Below are positions 1-7,627 of a stretch of DNA of 54,202 nt, in pieces (the stretch's first letter is position 1; each line of letters begins with the position of its first letter). The position numbers and the translations under genes were made by a program. The DNA lies in contig NZ_LASA01000055.1 in the NCBI RefSeq assembly GCF_001562015.1, positions 1-54,202 of the forward strand, written 5' to 3'. Under the pieces are notes generated by a model that searched no databases, had not been told where the DNA came from, and worked only from the letters and a program-made list of their open reading frames with translations. This DNA comes from Endozoicomonas arenosclerae. Its GTDB lineage: Bacteria; Pseudomonadota; Gammaproteobacteria; Pseudomonadales; Endozoicomonadaceae.

Positions 1-186
1 ATCCTTATCAGCACCAATTTCTAAGAAGTAAATTTCATAACGCTCTGAGATAGCCAAGCATACCTCCTTCAACGTCTTGTCTACTTCATCGCTAAAGACC
101 ACTCTTCGATACTTTGCTGGACAGACCAAGTGATACATAAGAACAGTGACATTGTGGGATTTGTGGATGAACCTACTTTTAGCCAT
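1..186 (-). CDS. tnpA: IS200/IS605-family transposase TnpA, cut by window edge
   Basis: The reverse strand is open from an ATG at 186 to base 1, giving the first 62 residues of a small transposase. The stretch HNVTVLMYHLVCPAKYRR is typical of the N-terminus of Y1 HUH single-strand transposases of the IS200/IS605 group, which cut and rejoin the transposon top strand at hairpins. The HUH motif and the catalytic tyrosine would lie beyond the edge and cannot be checked. Two compact hairpins lie just upstream (213-247), as expected for the left end of such elements. Whether the element is intact is unknown. Confidence 0.85.
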   Translation of the reverse strand, partial: MAKSRFIHKSHNVTVLMYHLVCPAKYRRVVFSDEVDKTLKEVCLAISERYEIYFLEIGADKD

Positions 187-212
187 CCACAAAATGTAGT
201 CACAAGTTCATG

Positions 213-247
213 CTGCGGCTAATGCCGCAGAAACGCAGCAAGCTGCG
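213..247. repeat. Paired hairpins at the IS200-like left end
   Basis: Two adjacent perfect stem-loops are visible: CTGCGGC-TAAT-GCCGCAG (213-230) and CGCAGC-AA-GCTGCG (234-247). IS200/IS605 elements carry subterminal imperfect palindromes that TnpA recognises, and IS200 also has a leader hairpin that dampens tnpA translation. Position directly upstream of the transposase start fits either role. The exact IS end cannot be placed; nothing else is apparent between 248 and 328. Confidence 0.55.
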
Positions 248-328
248 GGGAATATGACCCGTAGAGATTTAAAACTTTCTATTGCAGTCAGTTGCAACAA
301 TCTGACTGCTGAAGATGTATAAAAACAA

Positions 329-1534
329 ATGGAGTTTGTAGCTGTGTCCTCGTACCACACCCCACGACAAAACCATCTTATTGCTGGAAAGCATGGCGGC
401 GTCAAAATCTTTTGCAGCCCTAATGCCTACCCCGTGTACCAACAACTGGTCAGTAAGTCGAATAATGCTAATTACTGGGCAACACTTATCGTTAGAGCAG
501 TAAAAGGGCTCAAAAGTGGCGCAGTTAACAGCAAAGATGTTTTTGTTCGAACTTCAGCCGTAAACCAGGGGCTACAGGATTTTCAAATTGTATTGCCTGG
601 CTGCAAAGTTTTTGCCCAGCGCCATGATAATGGTGAGTATGTTATTAGCTCGATTGTGCATGCTGATGATTATGAGCAACTGCAGGAAAGCCACCAACGC
701 CCTGCTTTACACAGGGCTCAGCGAGAAGGCCGCTTGTGGAAAACTGAAATAGCAGAAAACAATAAGGTAAAAAGCCGACCTGTAATCAGTGTCGTTGCCG
801 TTTCTGATACTGGATTTAATAAACCTCTACATGCTGCTGAAAGAGTGGGTCCAAGAGTCAAAAAAACTGTTAATAGTAGTGTTAACGAAACCGGCTTCGA
901 CCTGTTTTTCACACCGGGTAAAGGACAAATTGCAGGCCTGAGCAATCTTCGCCGTGCCATGAAAGCAGACACGGATGAAAGCCTGAATGAAGCCGCATTT
1001 CTCCTGGCCAATATTATGAAAGAGGCTCGAAAAGAGGAGAATATCACCTGGTTTGCTGACTTTGGCGGAGTAGCCATACTGACACAAGCAATGAACATTC
1101 TTAACCGCCATAACCTGAAGCTGGCAGGTCACAAACTTTATCTTCACCGGCCTACAGCCCGTAAAGACACCATCTACAAATTGAGTCAGTCCCTTGGAAT
1201 GACCGTCGATAGAACGTTCGTCACCAATAACCCTCTGAACACCAACGAATTGATAGGCTCTGGCAGCCTTACTCTTCCTTTCCTTCGCAAACAGAAAGAA
1301 GATAGCTATACCCTGTTACAAATGGGAATGGATATAGGTAAGGGTATTACTGGTGGTAAAAGCGTTTATAAAGCGGGGTTGGCACTAGCCGGTGCTGCCA
1401 CAGCTGCAGCCTTTTTTCCCGCCTCGGCTACCATCATTGGTGCTATTGGATTAGGTGCAAAAGCGGGTGCTGCTGTACCCCTGATTTCAGCTCATATGCC
1501 CAATACCACTGATCGTATTATGGCGAAGTTTTGA
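329..1534 (+). CDS. Unrecognised 401-aa protein with hydrophobic C-terminus
   Basis: I do not recognise this family. The protein is basic and mixed alpha/beta for about 340 residues, then has a Gly/Ala-rich hydrophobic stretch (about residues 345-390) that could form one or two membrane helices, and ends TTDRIMAKF. No signal peptide is evident. The ATG at 329 has no clear ribosome site; an in-frame GTG at 344 is preceded by GGAG nine bases upstream and may be the real start. Its stop is two bases before the ATG of the next gene, so the two are probably co-translated. The last ~35 bases were copied along with the following gene in a tandem duplication. A toxin- or effector-like role next to duplicated partner genes is speculation. 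Confidence 0.6.
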   Translation: MEFVAVSSYHTPRQNHLIAGKHGGVKIFCSPNAYPVYQQLVSKSNNANYWATLIVRAVKGLKSGAVNSKDVFVRTSAVNQGLQDFQIVLPGCKVFAQRHDNGEYVISSIVHADDYEQLQESHQRPALHRAQREGRLWKTEIAENNKVKSRPVISVVAVSDTGFNKPLHAAERVGPRVKKTVNSSVNETGFDLFFTPGKGQIAGLSNLRRAMKADTDESLNEAAFLLANIMKEARKEENITWFADFGGVAILTQAMNILNRHNLKLAGHKLYLHRPTARKDTIYKLSQSLGMTVDRTFVTNNPLNTNELIGSGSLTLPFLRKQKEDSYTLLQMGMDIGKGITGGKSVYKAGLALAGAATAAAFFPASATIIGAIGLGAKAGAAVPLISAHMPNTTDRIMAKF

Positions 1535-1536
1535 CA

Positions 1537-2385
1537 ATGTTTTATCTACCCATAGAATTACGAGAACCAAAAGAGAGGGTAACCCCCAAAGGGCCCAATT
1601 TTTCCAAAGCAAAATGGGCTTCAGTTAACTTTGGAGGCACCATTGTCAGGCTGCGATTACCGAAACATAAGCCTACTCATTCAGACTTAGAACAGAGCCA
1701 CCTGAAAGGTGAGATCCAACTCAATAGCAAAAGCATCTATTCAGAAGACAATCCTACCGGTCACTGGCAACACTGCCATGCCCTGGTGCGTGACTGGCGT
1801 TTTTGTGGTCCCTGGTTTACTGGAGCACTAGGCAAGATTCATTTTGCATTAAGTGTTAATAAATGCCAGCTTCAAAATAAGTCTGAAACGCTGTTTCAGC
1901 CCAGCATATTTGAACGTGAGATAGACTATTGGCTCACAATCAGATATTCCCATCAAAAATATCAAGGCTCGTGCCATTGGGAAGCCCCTTTAAACTGGAG
2001 AGTTCATTCAAATCTACCAGTATTTGCAGTCTCATTCGATGCTATCAAAGTTAGAGGGGGAGGAGGGTATGTTGATAAAGAGTTCGCATTTCCTATCACT
2101 AATGACTGTTTGATAACACTTTCTTTTTTTCATGACAGGTCTTCGCCCGGTACGAAGGAGGATATCGATGCCATCATCGACCGCAGCACCATGGAAGAAC
2201 TCAGCTGGGATATTATCAATAGCCTTCAGGTGGAACTTTCGGAAGAAGCGCAACAACAACTGGCAGAAGCCCAGAGAAAGTACCCTGATGAAAAATTGAG
2301 CGAACACCGACAACCTTTGAAATGGACAACACCGGAAGATGACGAGCTCAATGCTCGCTATAAAGCCAACCCACATCTTTTTTAG
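1537..2385 (+). CDS. Unrecognised 282-aa protein, tandem paralog 1
   Basis: Soluble, with no signal peptide or membrane segment and no family that I recognise. It is a tandem paralog of the gene at 2454. The two share near-identical N-termini (MFYLPIELREPKE) and a C-terminal ~75 residues that are identical from AIIDRSTMEE to the end. The middle third (roughly residues 130-205) is clearly diverged, although a Gly-rich GGGG turn is kept. ATG 1537 was chosen; a TTG at 1531 in the same frame would overlap the previous stop. The mosaic pattern with a variable centre recalls polymorphic specificity or immunity proteins, but function is unknown. Confidence 0.65.
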   Translation: MFYLPIELREPKERVTPKGPNFSKAKWASVNFGGTIVRLRLPKHKPTHSDLEQSHLKGEIQLNSKSIYSEDNPTGHWQHCHALVRDWRFCGPWFTGALGKIHFALSVNKCQLQNKSETLFQPSIFEREIDYWLTIRYSHQKYQGSCHWEAPLNWRVHSNLPVFAVSFDAIKVRGGGGYVDKEFAFPITNDCLITLSFFHDRSSPGTKEDIDAIIDRSTMEELSWDIINSLQVELSEEAQQQLAEAQRKYPDEKLSEHRQPLKWTTPEDDELNARYKANPHLF

Positions 2386-2453
2386 GCAAAGTATTCAAGG
2401 TGGGTGACACAGAGGCTTGCCACCACTGATCGTATCATGGCGAAGTTTTGACT

Positions 2454-3305
2454 ATGTTTTATCTACCCATAGAGCTACGAGAGCCAAAAGAACTGGTAAC
2501 TCCTAAAGGGCCCAATTTTTCCAAAGCAAAGTGGGCCTCAGTCAACTTTGGAGGCACCATCGTCAGGCTACGATTACCCAAGCACAAGCCTCCTCACTCA
2601 GATTTGGAGCAGACCCACCTTAAAGGTGAAATCAAGCTAGATAGTAAAAACTCCTATATGGAAGCTAATCCTACCGGCCACTGGCAACACTGCCATGCTC
2701 TGGTACGTGACTGGCGTTTCTGTGGTCCCTGGTTCACTGGGGCCATAGCTAGAGTGCATTTTGCATTAAGTGCCAATAAATGCCAGCTACAAGATAAATC
2801 TGAAACCCTGTTTCAACCCAGCGTATTTGAACGTGAAATTGACTATCTGCTTACAGAACGTTATGCGGATGAAAAATTCAGAGGAGCCAGCGATTGGCAA
2901 GCACCATTGAATTGGCAAGCCCATCAAAACTTACCTGTCTTCTCTACCTCATACGACATTGCGAAAACCAATACAGGTGGAGGCGGAGATGTTCAGAAAA
3001 GAGTTGCCTTCCCCATCCTTAATAATTGCATAGTGACTCTTCACTTCTCTCATCGCAGACCCTGGCCGGGCAATATGGAAGACGTCAATGCCATCATCGA
3101 TCGCAGCACCATGGAAGAGCTCAGCTGGGATATTATCAATAGCCTTCAAGTGGAACTTTCGGAAGAAGCGCAACAACAACTGGCAGAAGCCCAGAGAAAG
3201 TACCCTGATGAAAAATTGAGCGAACACCGACAACCTTTGAAATGGACAACACCGGAAGATGACGAGCTCAATGCTCGCTATAAAGCCAACCCACACCTCT
3301 TTTAA
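2454..3305 (+). CDS. Unrecognised 283-aa protein, tandem paralog 2
   Basis: Second copy of the gene at 1537, preceded by the same junction sequence: the bases encoding the final residues of the 401-aa protein are repeated at about 2420-2450 just before its ATG at 2454. Both ends of the protein are almost identical to copy 1, whereas the central part differs (for example DYLLTERYADEKFRG against DYWLTIRYSHQKYQG). This points to duplication followed by central diversification, with the ends homogenised by recombination. No catalytic motif is recognised. Confidence 0.65.
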   Translation: MFYLPIELREPKELVTPKGPNFSKAKWASVNFGGTIVRLRLPKHKPPHSDLEQTHLKGEIKLDSKNSYMEANPTGHWQHCHALVRDWRFCGPWFTGAIARVHFALSANKCQLQDKSETLFQPSVFEREIDYLLTERYADEKFRGASDWQAPLNWQAHQNLPVFSTSYDIAKTNTGGGGDVQKRVAFPILNNCIVTLHFSHRRPWPGNMEDVNAIIDRSTMEELSWDIINSLQVELSEEAQQQLAEAQRKYPDEKLSEHRQPLKWTTPEDDELNARYKANPHLF

Positions 3306-3342
3306 AACACCCGTAAATCGGGTCACTCCCCCTGACAGAGAG

Positions 3343-3816
3343 TTAATCTCTGTCAGAAACTTCCAGCACCTTGCTCATTACTACCTTTTCAACACCACTC
3401 ATGCCATCAGTGAACTGACGCTGAATAGCGTATCCACGATGCTGGAAGAAAGTGATGGATGATTCATTCAGGCATTCGGCCGTCATGTCTGCATATCTAC
3501 CGGTCAGACCTTGCTCAGCTTCATCCAGTAACTTTAAACCAATTCCCTGCTGTCGAGCCTGCTCTGATACCCACAGAATATCGATATGATTGCGGTTAGT
3601 GGCAATCAATCCGACCAGCTGGTCTTCATCCCAGGCTACTTTCATGGAAGGCCAGTTGCCACGGATGTACTTTTCTACATCGTCTCCGTCTACCCAGGGC
3701 ATGCTTTTACCCGGCTCCATCAGACCTTCATAAATTTTCATCAAAGAGTTTCGACAAAGATCAGCTATCGCTCCCATATCCACTTCGCGTGCTTCACGAA
3801 TGACCATACTGCTCAC
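3343..3816 (-). CDS. GNAT-family N-acetyltransferase
   Basis: A 157-aa Gcn5-related acetyltransferase that would transfer acetyl from acetyl-CoA to an unidentified amine. Visible features are the N-terminal strand MVIREAREVDMGAIADL, the central motif A region DILWVSEQARQQGIGLKLL with the Q-x-x-G-x-G pyrophosphate loop, and the motif B end NESSITFFQHRGY. The GTG at 3816 is preferred because AAAGGA lies seven bases upstream; an ATG at 3807 is the alternative, and the longer reading to 3852 has no ribosome site. It stands alone, convergent with the duplicated genes. Substrate unknown. Confidence 0.85.
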   Translation of the reverse strand: MSSMVIREAREVDMGAIADLCRNSLMKIYEGLMEPGKSMPWVDGDDVEKYIRGNWPSMKVAWDEDQLVGLIATNRNHIDILWVSEQARQQGIGLKLLDEAEQGLTGRYADMTAECLNESSITFFQHRGYAIQRQFTDGMSGVEKVVMSKVLEVSDRD

Positions 3817-4062
3817 GTGGTATTCCTTTTTTGCATTGTGTAAAAAGCGCAAAACCCTGCGCTCTATAAAGTGGGTGGTATGTAAGGGCTAACGACCTGC
3901 TTTTCAATGCCTAAAGAAAAACGGGGCGCCAATAAGGGTCTTTCCCCCGAAAAACCACAAGAAGACGAACAATCGTTCTGGTATGTCGCAAAAAACCGAC
4001 AGATATACGAATTGGTTACAAGATGATCAGTCTTTACTCTGCAACCTTCTAACTGGTTGCCT

Positions 4063-4225
4063 GGAGCCTGCTGGGCTTATGCTTTCGAGCATGAAATTCG
4101 GTAGAGCGAGTCAGATTTTTCGATGGATTTGGGCGAATAGTTGACCTATTTAAGCAAATTCATCGGAAAATCTGGCCGCTCTTTCTGGATTTCAGGCCGA
4201 AATTGTCTTCAGTCCAGCAGGCTCC
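4063..4225. repeat. 163-bp imperfect palindrome, MITE-like or leader RNA
   Basis: The outer 12 bases are a perfect inverted repeat (GGAGCCTGCTGG at 4063-4074, CCAGCAGGCTCC at 4214-4225). Pairing continues inward with few breaks: GAAAT..., AGAGCG against CGCTCT, CAGATTTT against AAAATCTG, CGATG against CATCG, ATTTG against CAAAT, to a centre near 4144. The whole segment would fold into one long hairpin. It could be a small non-autonomous element or a structured 5' leader, since it ends 17 bases before the next ATG. Confidence 0.75.
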
Positions 4226-4233
4226 TTTAGGAG
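4222..4233 (+). promoter_or_regulatory. Possible Shine-Dalgarno-sequestering mini-hairpin
   Basis: CTCC-TTTA-GGAG places the ribosome site of the next gene (GGAG 4230-4233, eight bases before ATG 4242) in a four-base stem. The same CTCC also closes the outer stem of the long palindrome by pairing with GGAG at 4063-4066. The two pairings exclude each other, so the long hairpin would leave the ribosome site free. The switch is inference; the short stem alone is weak. Confidence 0.35.
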
Positions 4234-4241
4234 TGATGACT

Positions 4242-4562
4242 ATGACAGCACGTCTTCAGGAAAGCCTGGCTGAGATGCTTCTTGGGTTTCATGATCTCGA
4301 GGATCTTGAGCAGATCAAATCCCTCGTTGAATCTGCTAACAAGGGTTCTGCTTCCGGTGCCAACCACTTTGTAGAAAATGCCGGTCAGGCTGTTCAGCCA
4401 CATGACCTGAAAAACTTCCTCCGAATGTATCCGATGGCACAGGCTATGGTCGCCATGGTTCGTCACTACGAGCTGAACAAAGAAACTGACACTCTTAAGG
4501 TCGTATTGGAATCCCTGCTGGAAGGTTTGGAAGAAAGAGAAGCTAACGAAACATTGCACTGA
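4242..4562 (+). CDS. Unrecognised small helical protein, 106 aa
   Basis: Acidic, predicted almost entirely alpha-helical, cytosolic, with no cysteines and no motif I recognise. The centre NFLRMYPMAQAMVAMVRHYE looks like a packed amphipathic helix and the C-terminus is Glu-rich (LLEGLEEREAN). The ATG at 4242 was chosen because AGGAG ends eight bases upstream; upstream in-frame codons lie within the palindrome. It is a single gene with its own leader. Codon use resembles the neighbours, so it is probably a real gene. Confidence 0.65.
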   Translation: MTARLQESLAEMLLGFHDLEDLEQIKSLVESANKGSASGANHFVENAGQAVQPHDLKNFLRMYPMAQAMVAMVRHYELNKETDTLKVVLESLLEGLEEREANETLH

Positions 4563-4644
4563 TCAAAGCACTCTGAAGGGCTTTTTATTCGGCTCAGGGC
4601 TGTTTATTCTAAAATGACCTGAACCGAATCAGTGAGGCGTATGC

Positions 4645-5466
4645 ATGTTGACTCTGTCAAAGGAAGATAGGCGCCAGCTAAAAGAGAACGGCTACCTGGT
4701 GATTCCTGATGCCGTTCCTCTGACACTTTGTAATGATGCTGCCAGCCTGATTGAACAGTTTCTCAATGTTGATCCTGGCAATTCTAAAAGCTGGTATGAC
4801 AAGGATCTGGGTTACAATGGCATTGTTCCTGTTCACCAGCATCAAAGTGTCTGGAATATAAGACAGCATCCCAATATCCACTCACTCTTTTCTCAACTAC
4901 TGGGTACCGAAAAGCTTTGGGTCCGCCTCGACAGGCTTTCTTTCAAACCCCCTTCTCTTAATCCGGAGATTGATCGACCCAAACGCCATATCCACCTGGA
5001 CTTTCCGGTTGAACAACTCACGTCCCTGAGACTGCAGGGCATTCTATATCTCACAGACACCCAAAAAGATCAGGGTGCTTTCTGCTGTGTTCCCAGCCTT
5101 TATAAAAACGAGAAAGTGCTCAAGAATCGCAAAAGTCTCTGGTTCGATAATGAGGAGCTGAGCCAGAACCCTATTGAATCAATTGAAGGCAAAGCGGGCA
5201 CATTAATCATTTGGGACTCTGGATTGCCACACTCCGGAGGACTCAATACATCCGACCTTCCAAGAATGGCGCTCTATGTTTCCATGTTCCCGGCTGGCGC
5301 AGAAGAAACCAGTGAAGAGCGTATACGACTCTGGCAGGAAAACCGTGCACCGGAAAAGTGGCGAGGCCTGCCTTATCAACAAGACCCGGAACCCGGAAAG
5401 CCAGCCAATCTGAGTGATCTGGGGAAAAAGTTACTGGGTCTGGAAGATTACTCTGCCGACTGCTGA
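4645..5466 (+). CDS. Phytanoyl-CoA dioxygenase (PhyH) family oxygenase
   Basis: A 273-aa Fe(II)/2-oxoglutarate-dependent oxygenase of the PhyH group. The N-terminal LKENGYLVIPDAVP is the usual family opening. The iron triad is visible as H117-x-D119 in HIHLDFP and H196 in WDSGLPHSGG, and R207 is well placed to bind 2-oxoglutarate. It is the usual length for the family. Such enzymes hydroxylate lipids, amino acids, antibiotics or small osmolytes; the substrate cannot be deduced here. GAGG lies eight bases before the ATG. Its last 19 bases overlap the convergent amidase gene. Confidence 0.85.
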   Translation: MLTLSKEDRRQLKENGYLVIPDAVPLTLCNDAASLIEQFLNVDPGNSKSWYDKDLGYNGIVPVHQHQSVWNIRQHPNIHSLFSQLLGTEKLWVRLDRLSFKPPSLNPEIDRPKRHIHLDFPVEQLTSLRLQGILYLTDTQKDQGAFCCVPSLYKNEKVLKNRKSLWFDNEELSQNPIESIEGKAGTLIIWDSGLPHSGGLNTSDLPRMALYVSMFPAGAEETSEERIRLWQENRAPEKWRGLPYQQDPEPGKPANLSDLGKKLLGLEDYSADC

Positions 5467-6107
5467 ATCAACCTGACCGAAGTTTCCGTCAACTCACTGA
5501 CCCTTTGCCAGAAGAGTGTTCGCTGCTCTCTATCAGCAGGTTCAAGTGGCTGTAGCTTTTCAAGGGAAGCCTGAAGTTCCTTCGGGCAAGCAGGCTCTCG
5601 AACGGGGTGTGATTGATTTGGGAACAGATCAGTGAACAGCCGGTTCCAATCAAAGCAACAACCCGGGTCAGCCTTACCCCTAAAACCAGCTATCTGCTCA
5701 TGGCCCAAAATCCGCTCTGGATCACTTAACTTGGGGTAATGTTGCTGCAACTGCTGAATAACCTGTTGCAACGCCAGATACTGCTCATCCGTGAATGAAA
5801 AGATGTTGCCATTGAAGTTAACCAGCTCAATACCAATGGCAAAATCATTAAAAGCTTCCTTTTCCTGCCAGCGGCTGACACCTGCATGCCAGGCCCTGTG
5901 AGCCGTACCATTCAGGCAGCTGACCAGCTCATAGACCGTTCCATCCAGATCTATCACCAGATGGGCTGAAACCCCATACTCAGCACTCGAAAATATGTCC
6001 AGCGTGCCCTGAAGATCGACGGCTGTGTAATGCAAGATCAGGAATTCTACAGGTATTTCCCTGGAATCGAAGTTGGGACTGGGATGGGAATGGATGCTCA
6101 GGGACAT
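5448..6107 (-). CDS. N-acetylmuramoyl-L-alanine amidase, AmpD/AmiD-like
   Basis: A 219-aa Amidase_2 zinc enzyme cleaving the bond between N-acetylmuramic acid and L-alanine in peptidoglycan or its anhydro fragments. Zinc ligands fit H26 (LILHYTAVD), H136 (LGHEQIAGF) and D147 (KADPG). The core segments VSAHLVIDLDGTVYE and GIELVNFNG are typical. There is no signal peptide or lipobox, so a cytosolic AmpD-like recycling role is more likely than periplasmic AmiD, although an extra ~50-residue C-terminal tail is not standard for AmpD. Confidence 0.85.
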   Translation of the reverse strand: MSLSIHSHPSPNFDSREIPVEFLILHYTAVDLQGTLDIFSSAEYGVSAHLVIDLDGTVYELVSCLNGTAHRAWHAGVSRWQEKEAFNDFAIGIELVNFNGNIFSFTDEQYLALQQVIQQLQQHYPKLSDPERILGHEQIAGFRGKADPGCCFDWNRLFTDLFPNQSHPVREPACPKELQASLEKLQPLEPADREQRTLFWQRVSELTETSVRLIQQSAE

Positions 6108-6210
6108 TGCAATGCCTGTAAAAGTTCAGCCAATAAGGATCTTACGTCGGAACTTTTAGCCTAACCAGCCCTCTAACTAGAGATCAAGGACGAATTTTAA
6201 GGAGTTCATT

Positions 6211-7068
6211 ATGCAAGGAATAGCAACGTCTCCCTCACTCTCATCTCTCAGCTCATCATACTCTGATAGCATCGAAGGTTCTGGTCGCTGGTCTCTGCCA
6301 CCTGAAGTTAATCGCTTTCTGGCACTGAACAGGCAGTATCCTAATTGCCCTTATGATGCTACTCCAATCATCAGTAGACATATCGATCAGGAAGCATCTG
6401 CCTGCTCTCAATTGCTTCTCCGTATGATTCACGCTACTTCAGAGGACGAAATGAGCAATGAGCTGTTTTTCATGCTCCTTGACGCCATGCCGGACGGTGC
6501 CATTCTTCAGTTGATCAATTGCCATGACTGTTATGAAGATGACGTTCTGACCAAAAAGAAAGTCAAAATCCTGCAAGATTACATGACGACCAGAAAGACC
6601 CGGCTGAATACTCGCAGCCAGGCATATGATGATGTAAGACGATTTGCGCAAATGGCCAGGTTCCAGCCCAACAGAAGCTTCAATGCCTCCGTCATTACCC
6701 AACGCTGGAGTGATTCATCTGTAGACGCCAAGACTCTTCCAGAGCTGGTAACCATGATGATCCGAAGCAGTTCAGCCTATACCCTTCAAACTCCGATCTT
6801 CACTCAGTTTCTTAATGCCATGCCTGAAGACGCTATCAAGGCTTGCCTGCAGTTCTGTATGCGCGATGGAAGGCACTTTGTACCAGCAAATAATATCGAG
6901 ATTCTGCAGGACTATTTCACTAAGAGAATAAGAAAAGAGATAGATTTGACACAGGACAGTGGCACAAAAACGCCTGAGTCCGGTTATGACAGTGGTAACG
7001 AAAGCAAAAAGCCATCTCAGCAAGAGTCCGAGTTTTATAACCAGATCATGGAAAACATGGAGCTCTGA
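6211..7068 (+). CDS. Unrecognised protein with two internal repeats
   Basis: A 285-aa protein with no family that I recognise. It has a Ser-rich N-terminus (about residues 8-24) and a polar C-terminal tail (SGYDSGNES). Two related helical segments are visible: residues ~67-131 and ~178-242, sharing LLDAMPDGAI / FLNAMPEDAI and KILQDYMTTRKTR / EILQDYFTKRIRK. A strong AAGGAG lies seven bases before the ATG. No signal peptide or membrane helix is seen. Ser-rich disordered ends around helical repeats are common among secreted effectors and scaffolds, but nothing here proves secretion. Confidence 0.6.
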   Translation: MQGIATSPSLSSLSSSYSDSIEGSGRWSLPPEVNRFLALNRQYPNCPYDATPIISRHIDQEASACSQLLLRMIHATSEDEMSNELFFMLLDAMPDGAILQLINCHDCYEDDVLTKKKVKILQDYMTTRKTRLNTRSQAYDDVRRFAQMARFQPNRSFNASVITQRWSDSSVDAKTLPELVTMMIRSSSAYTLQTPIFTQFLNAMPEDAIKACLQFCMRDGRHFVPANNIEILQDYFTKRIRKEIDLTQDSGTKTPESGYDSGNESKKPSQQESEFYNQIMENMEL

Positions 7069-7140
7069 GTTTCATTTTGGCCATGGCCAGCTTTTCAATT
7101 CCATGTATCATTGCCCACAGTGATTTTTGGGAGACAGAAG

Positions 7141-7551
7141 ATGGCCAAAGGCTTACTGAAACACCAGGAACGACAGGCAGCCCTGAACCTGTTGGGCAAG
7201 GATCTTGCCCGCAGGGCCAGCTCCAAGTGTGAGCTATGCGAAGCATCAGGCGTTCCTCTGAAAGCCTACGAAGTAGCTCCGGTTCCTGAAGAACCCGATT
7301 TTGAACACTGCCTGATGACCTGCGAAACCTGCAGGGACCAACTCAGCCTTTTCGAAAAGAAACCCGCCAAAATGAACGCTGACCACTGGCGCTGTCTGGG
7401 CAAAACAGTCTGGAGCCAAGTGCCGGCCGCTCAGGTGATGTCCGTAAGAATCCTACGTCAGATGTCCGAGCAATACCCCTGGGCTGCGGAAACTCTTGAA
7501 AATGTGTTCCTTGAGCCTGAAATAGAAAACTGGATTCAAGAGACAGACTGA
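7141..7551 (+). CDS. phnA: PhnA-type zinc-ribbon protein
   Basis: A 136-aa protein of the proteobacterial PhnA group. The N-terminal zinc ribbon shows two CxxC pairs, C30-ELC-C33 and C61-ETC-C64, separated by the typical YEVAPVPEEPD segment. It is followed by the conserved DHWRCLGKTVWSQVPAAQVM stretch. The name comes from the phosphonate operon, but no phosphonate genes are near and the cellular role of this group is poorly defined. The ATG at 7141 has GGGAG seven bases upstream; a TTG at 7111 lacks support. A sigma28-like site for motY begins just after its stop. Confidence 0.85.
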   Translation: MAKGLLKHQERQAALNLLGKDLARRASSKCELCEASGVPLKAYEVAPVPEEPDFEHCLMTCETCRDQLSLFEKKPAKMNADHWRCLGKTVWSQVPAAQVMSVRILRQMSEQYPWAAETLENVFLEPEIENWIQETD

Positions 7552-7578
7552 TACAACTCTCTGCCTGATAGCCGATAC
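7552..7578 (+). promoter_or_regulatory. Sigma28 (FliA)-like promoter for motY
   Basis: TACA (7552-7555), 15 bases, then GCCGATAC (7571-7578) match the FliA consensus TAAA-N15-GCCGATAA with one mismatch in each box. It lies 50 bases before the motY ATG in the correct orientation, which fits control of a stator-associated late gene by FliA (34394-33594). Confidence 0.5.
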
Positions 7579-7627
7579 AAATGCCTATAGCGAAAGAAAA
7601 GCTGGATGACCCGATTTCCAAGAGCTT

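Larger units (their letters stand above)
1503..3305 (+). repeat. Tandem duplication, about 0.9 kb unit
   Basis: Unit 1 runs from about 1503 to 2385 and unit 2 from about 2420 to 3305. Each begins with the coding sequence for TDRIMAKF plus stop, then the start of the paralogous gene. The left breakpoint lies inside the 3' end of the 401-aa gene, so unit 2 carries a vestige of that gene without its body. Nucleotide identity is highest in the last ~220 bases of each unit (2165-2385 and 3085-3305), lowest in the middle. Confidence 0.8.
3817..4241. other. Non-coding stretch holding a long palindrome
   Basis: No gene is seen in this 425-base interval between the divergent acetyltransferase and the small helical protein. 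Its first half (to about 4060) shows no feature that I can name; the second half is the long inverted repeat at 4063-4225, annotated separately. Confidence 0.6.

Noticed and set aside
208-405. Minus-strand frame over the IS end and the start of the 401-aa gene
   Set aside because: It runs through the two hairpins and overlaps the opposite-strand gene; composition is not protein-like.
3259-3462. Plus-strand frame over the end of paralog 2 and the acetyltransferase
   Set aside because: It overlaps two better-supported genes in other frames and has no ribosome site.
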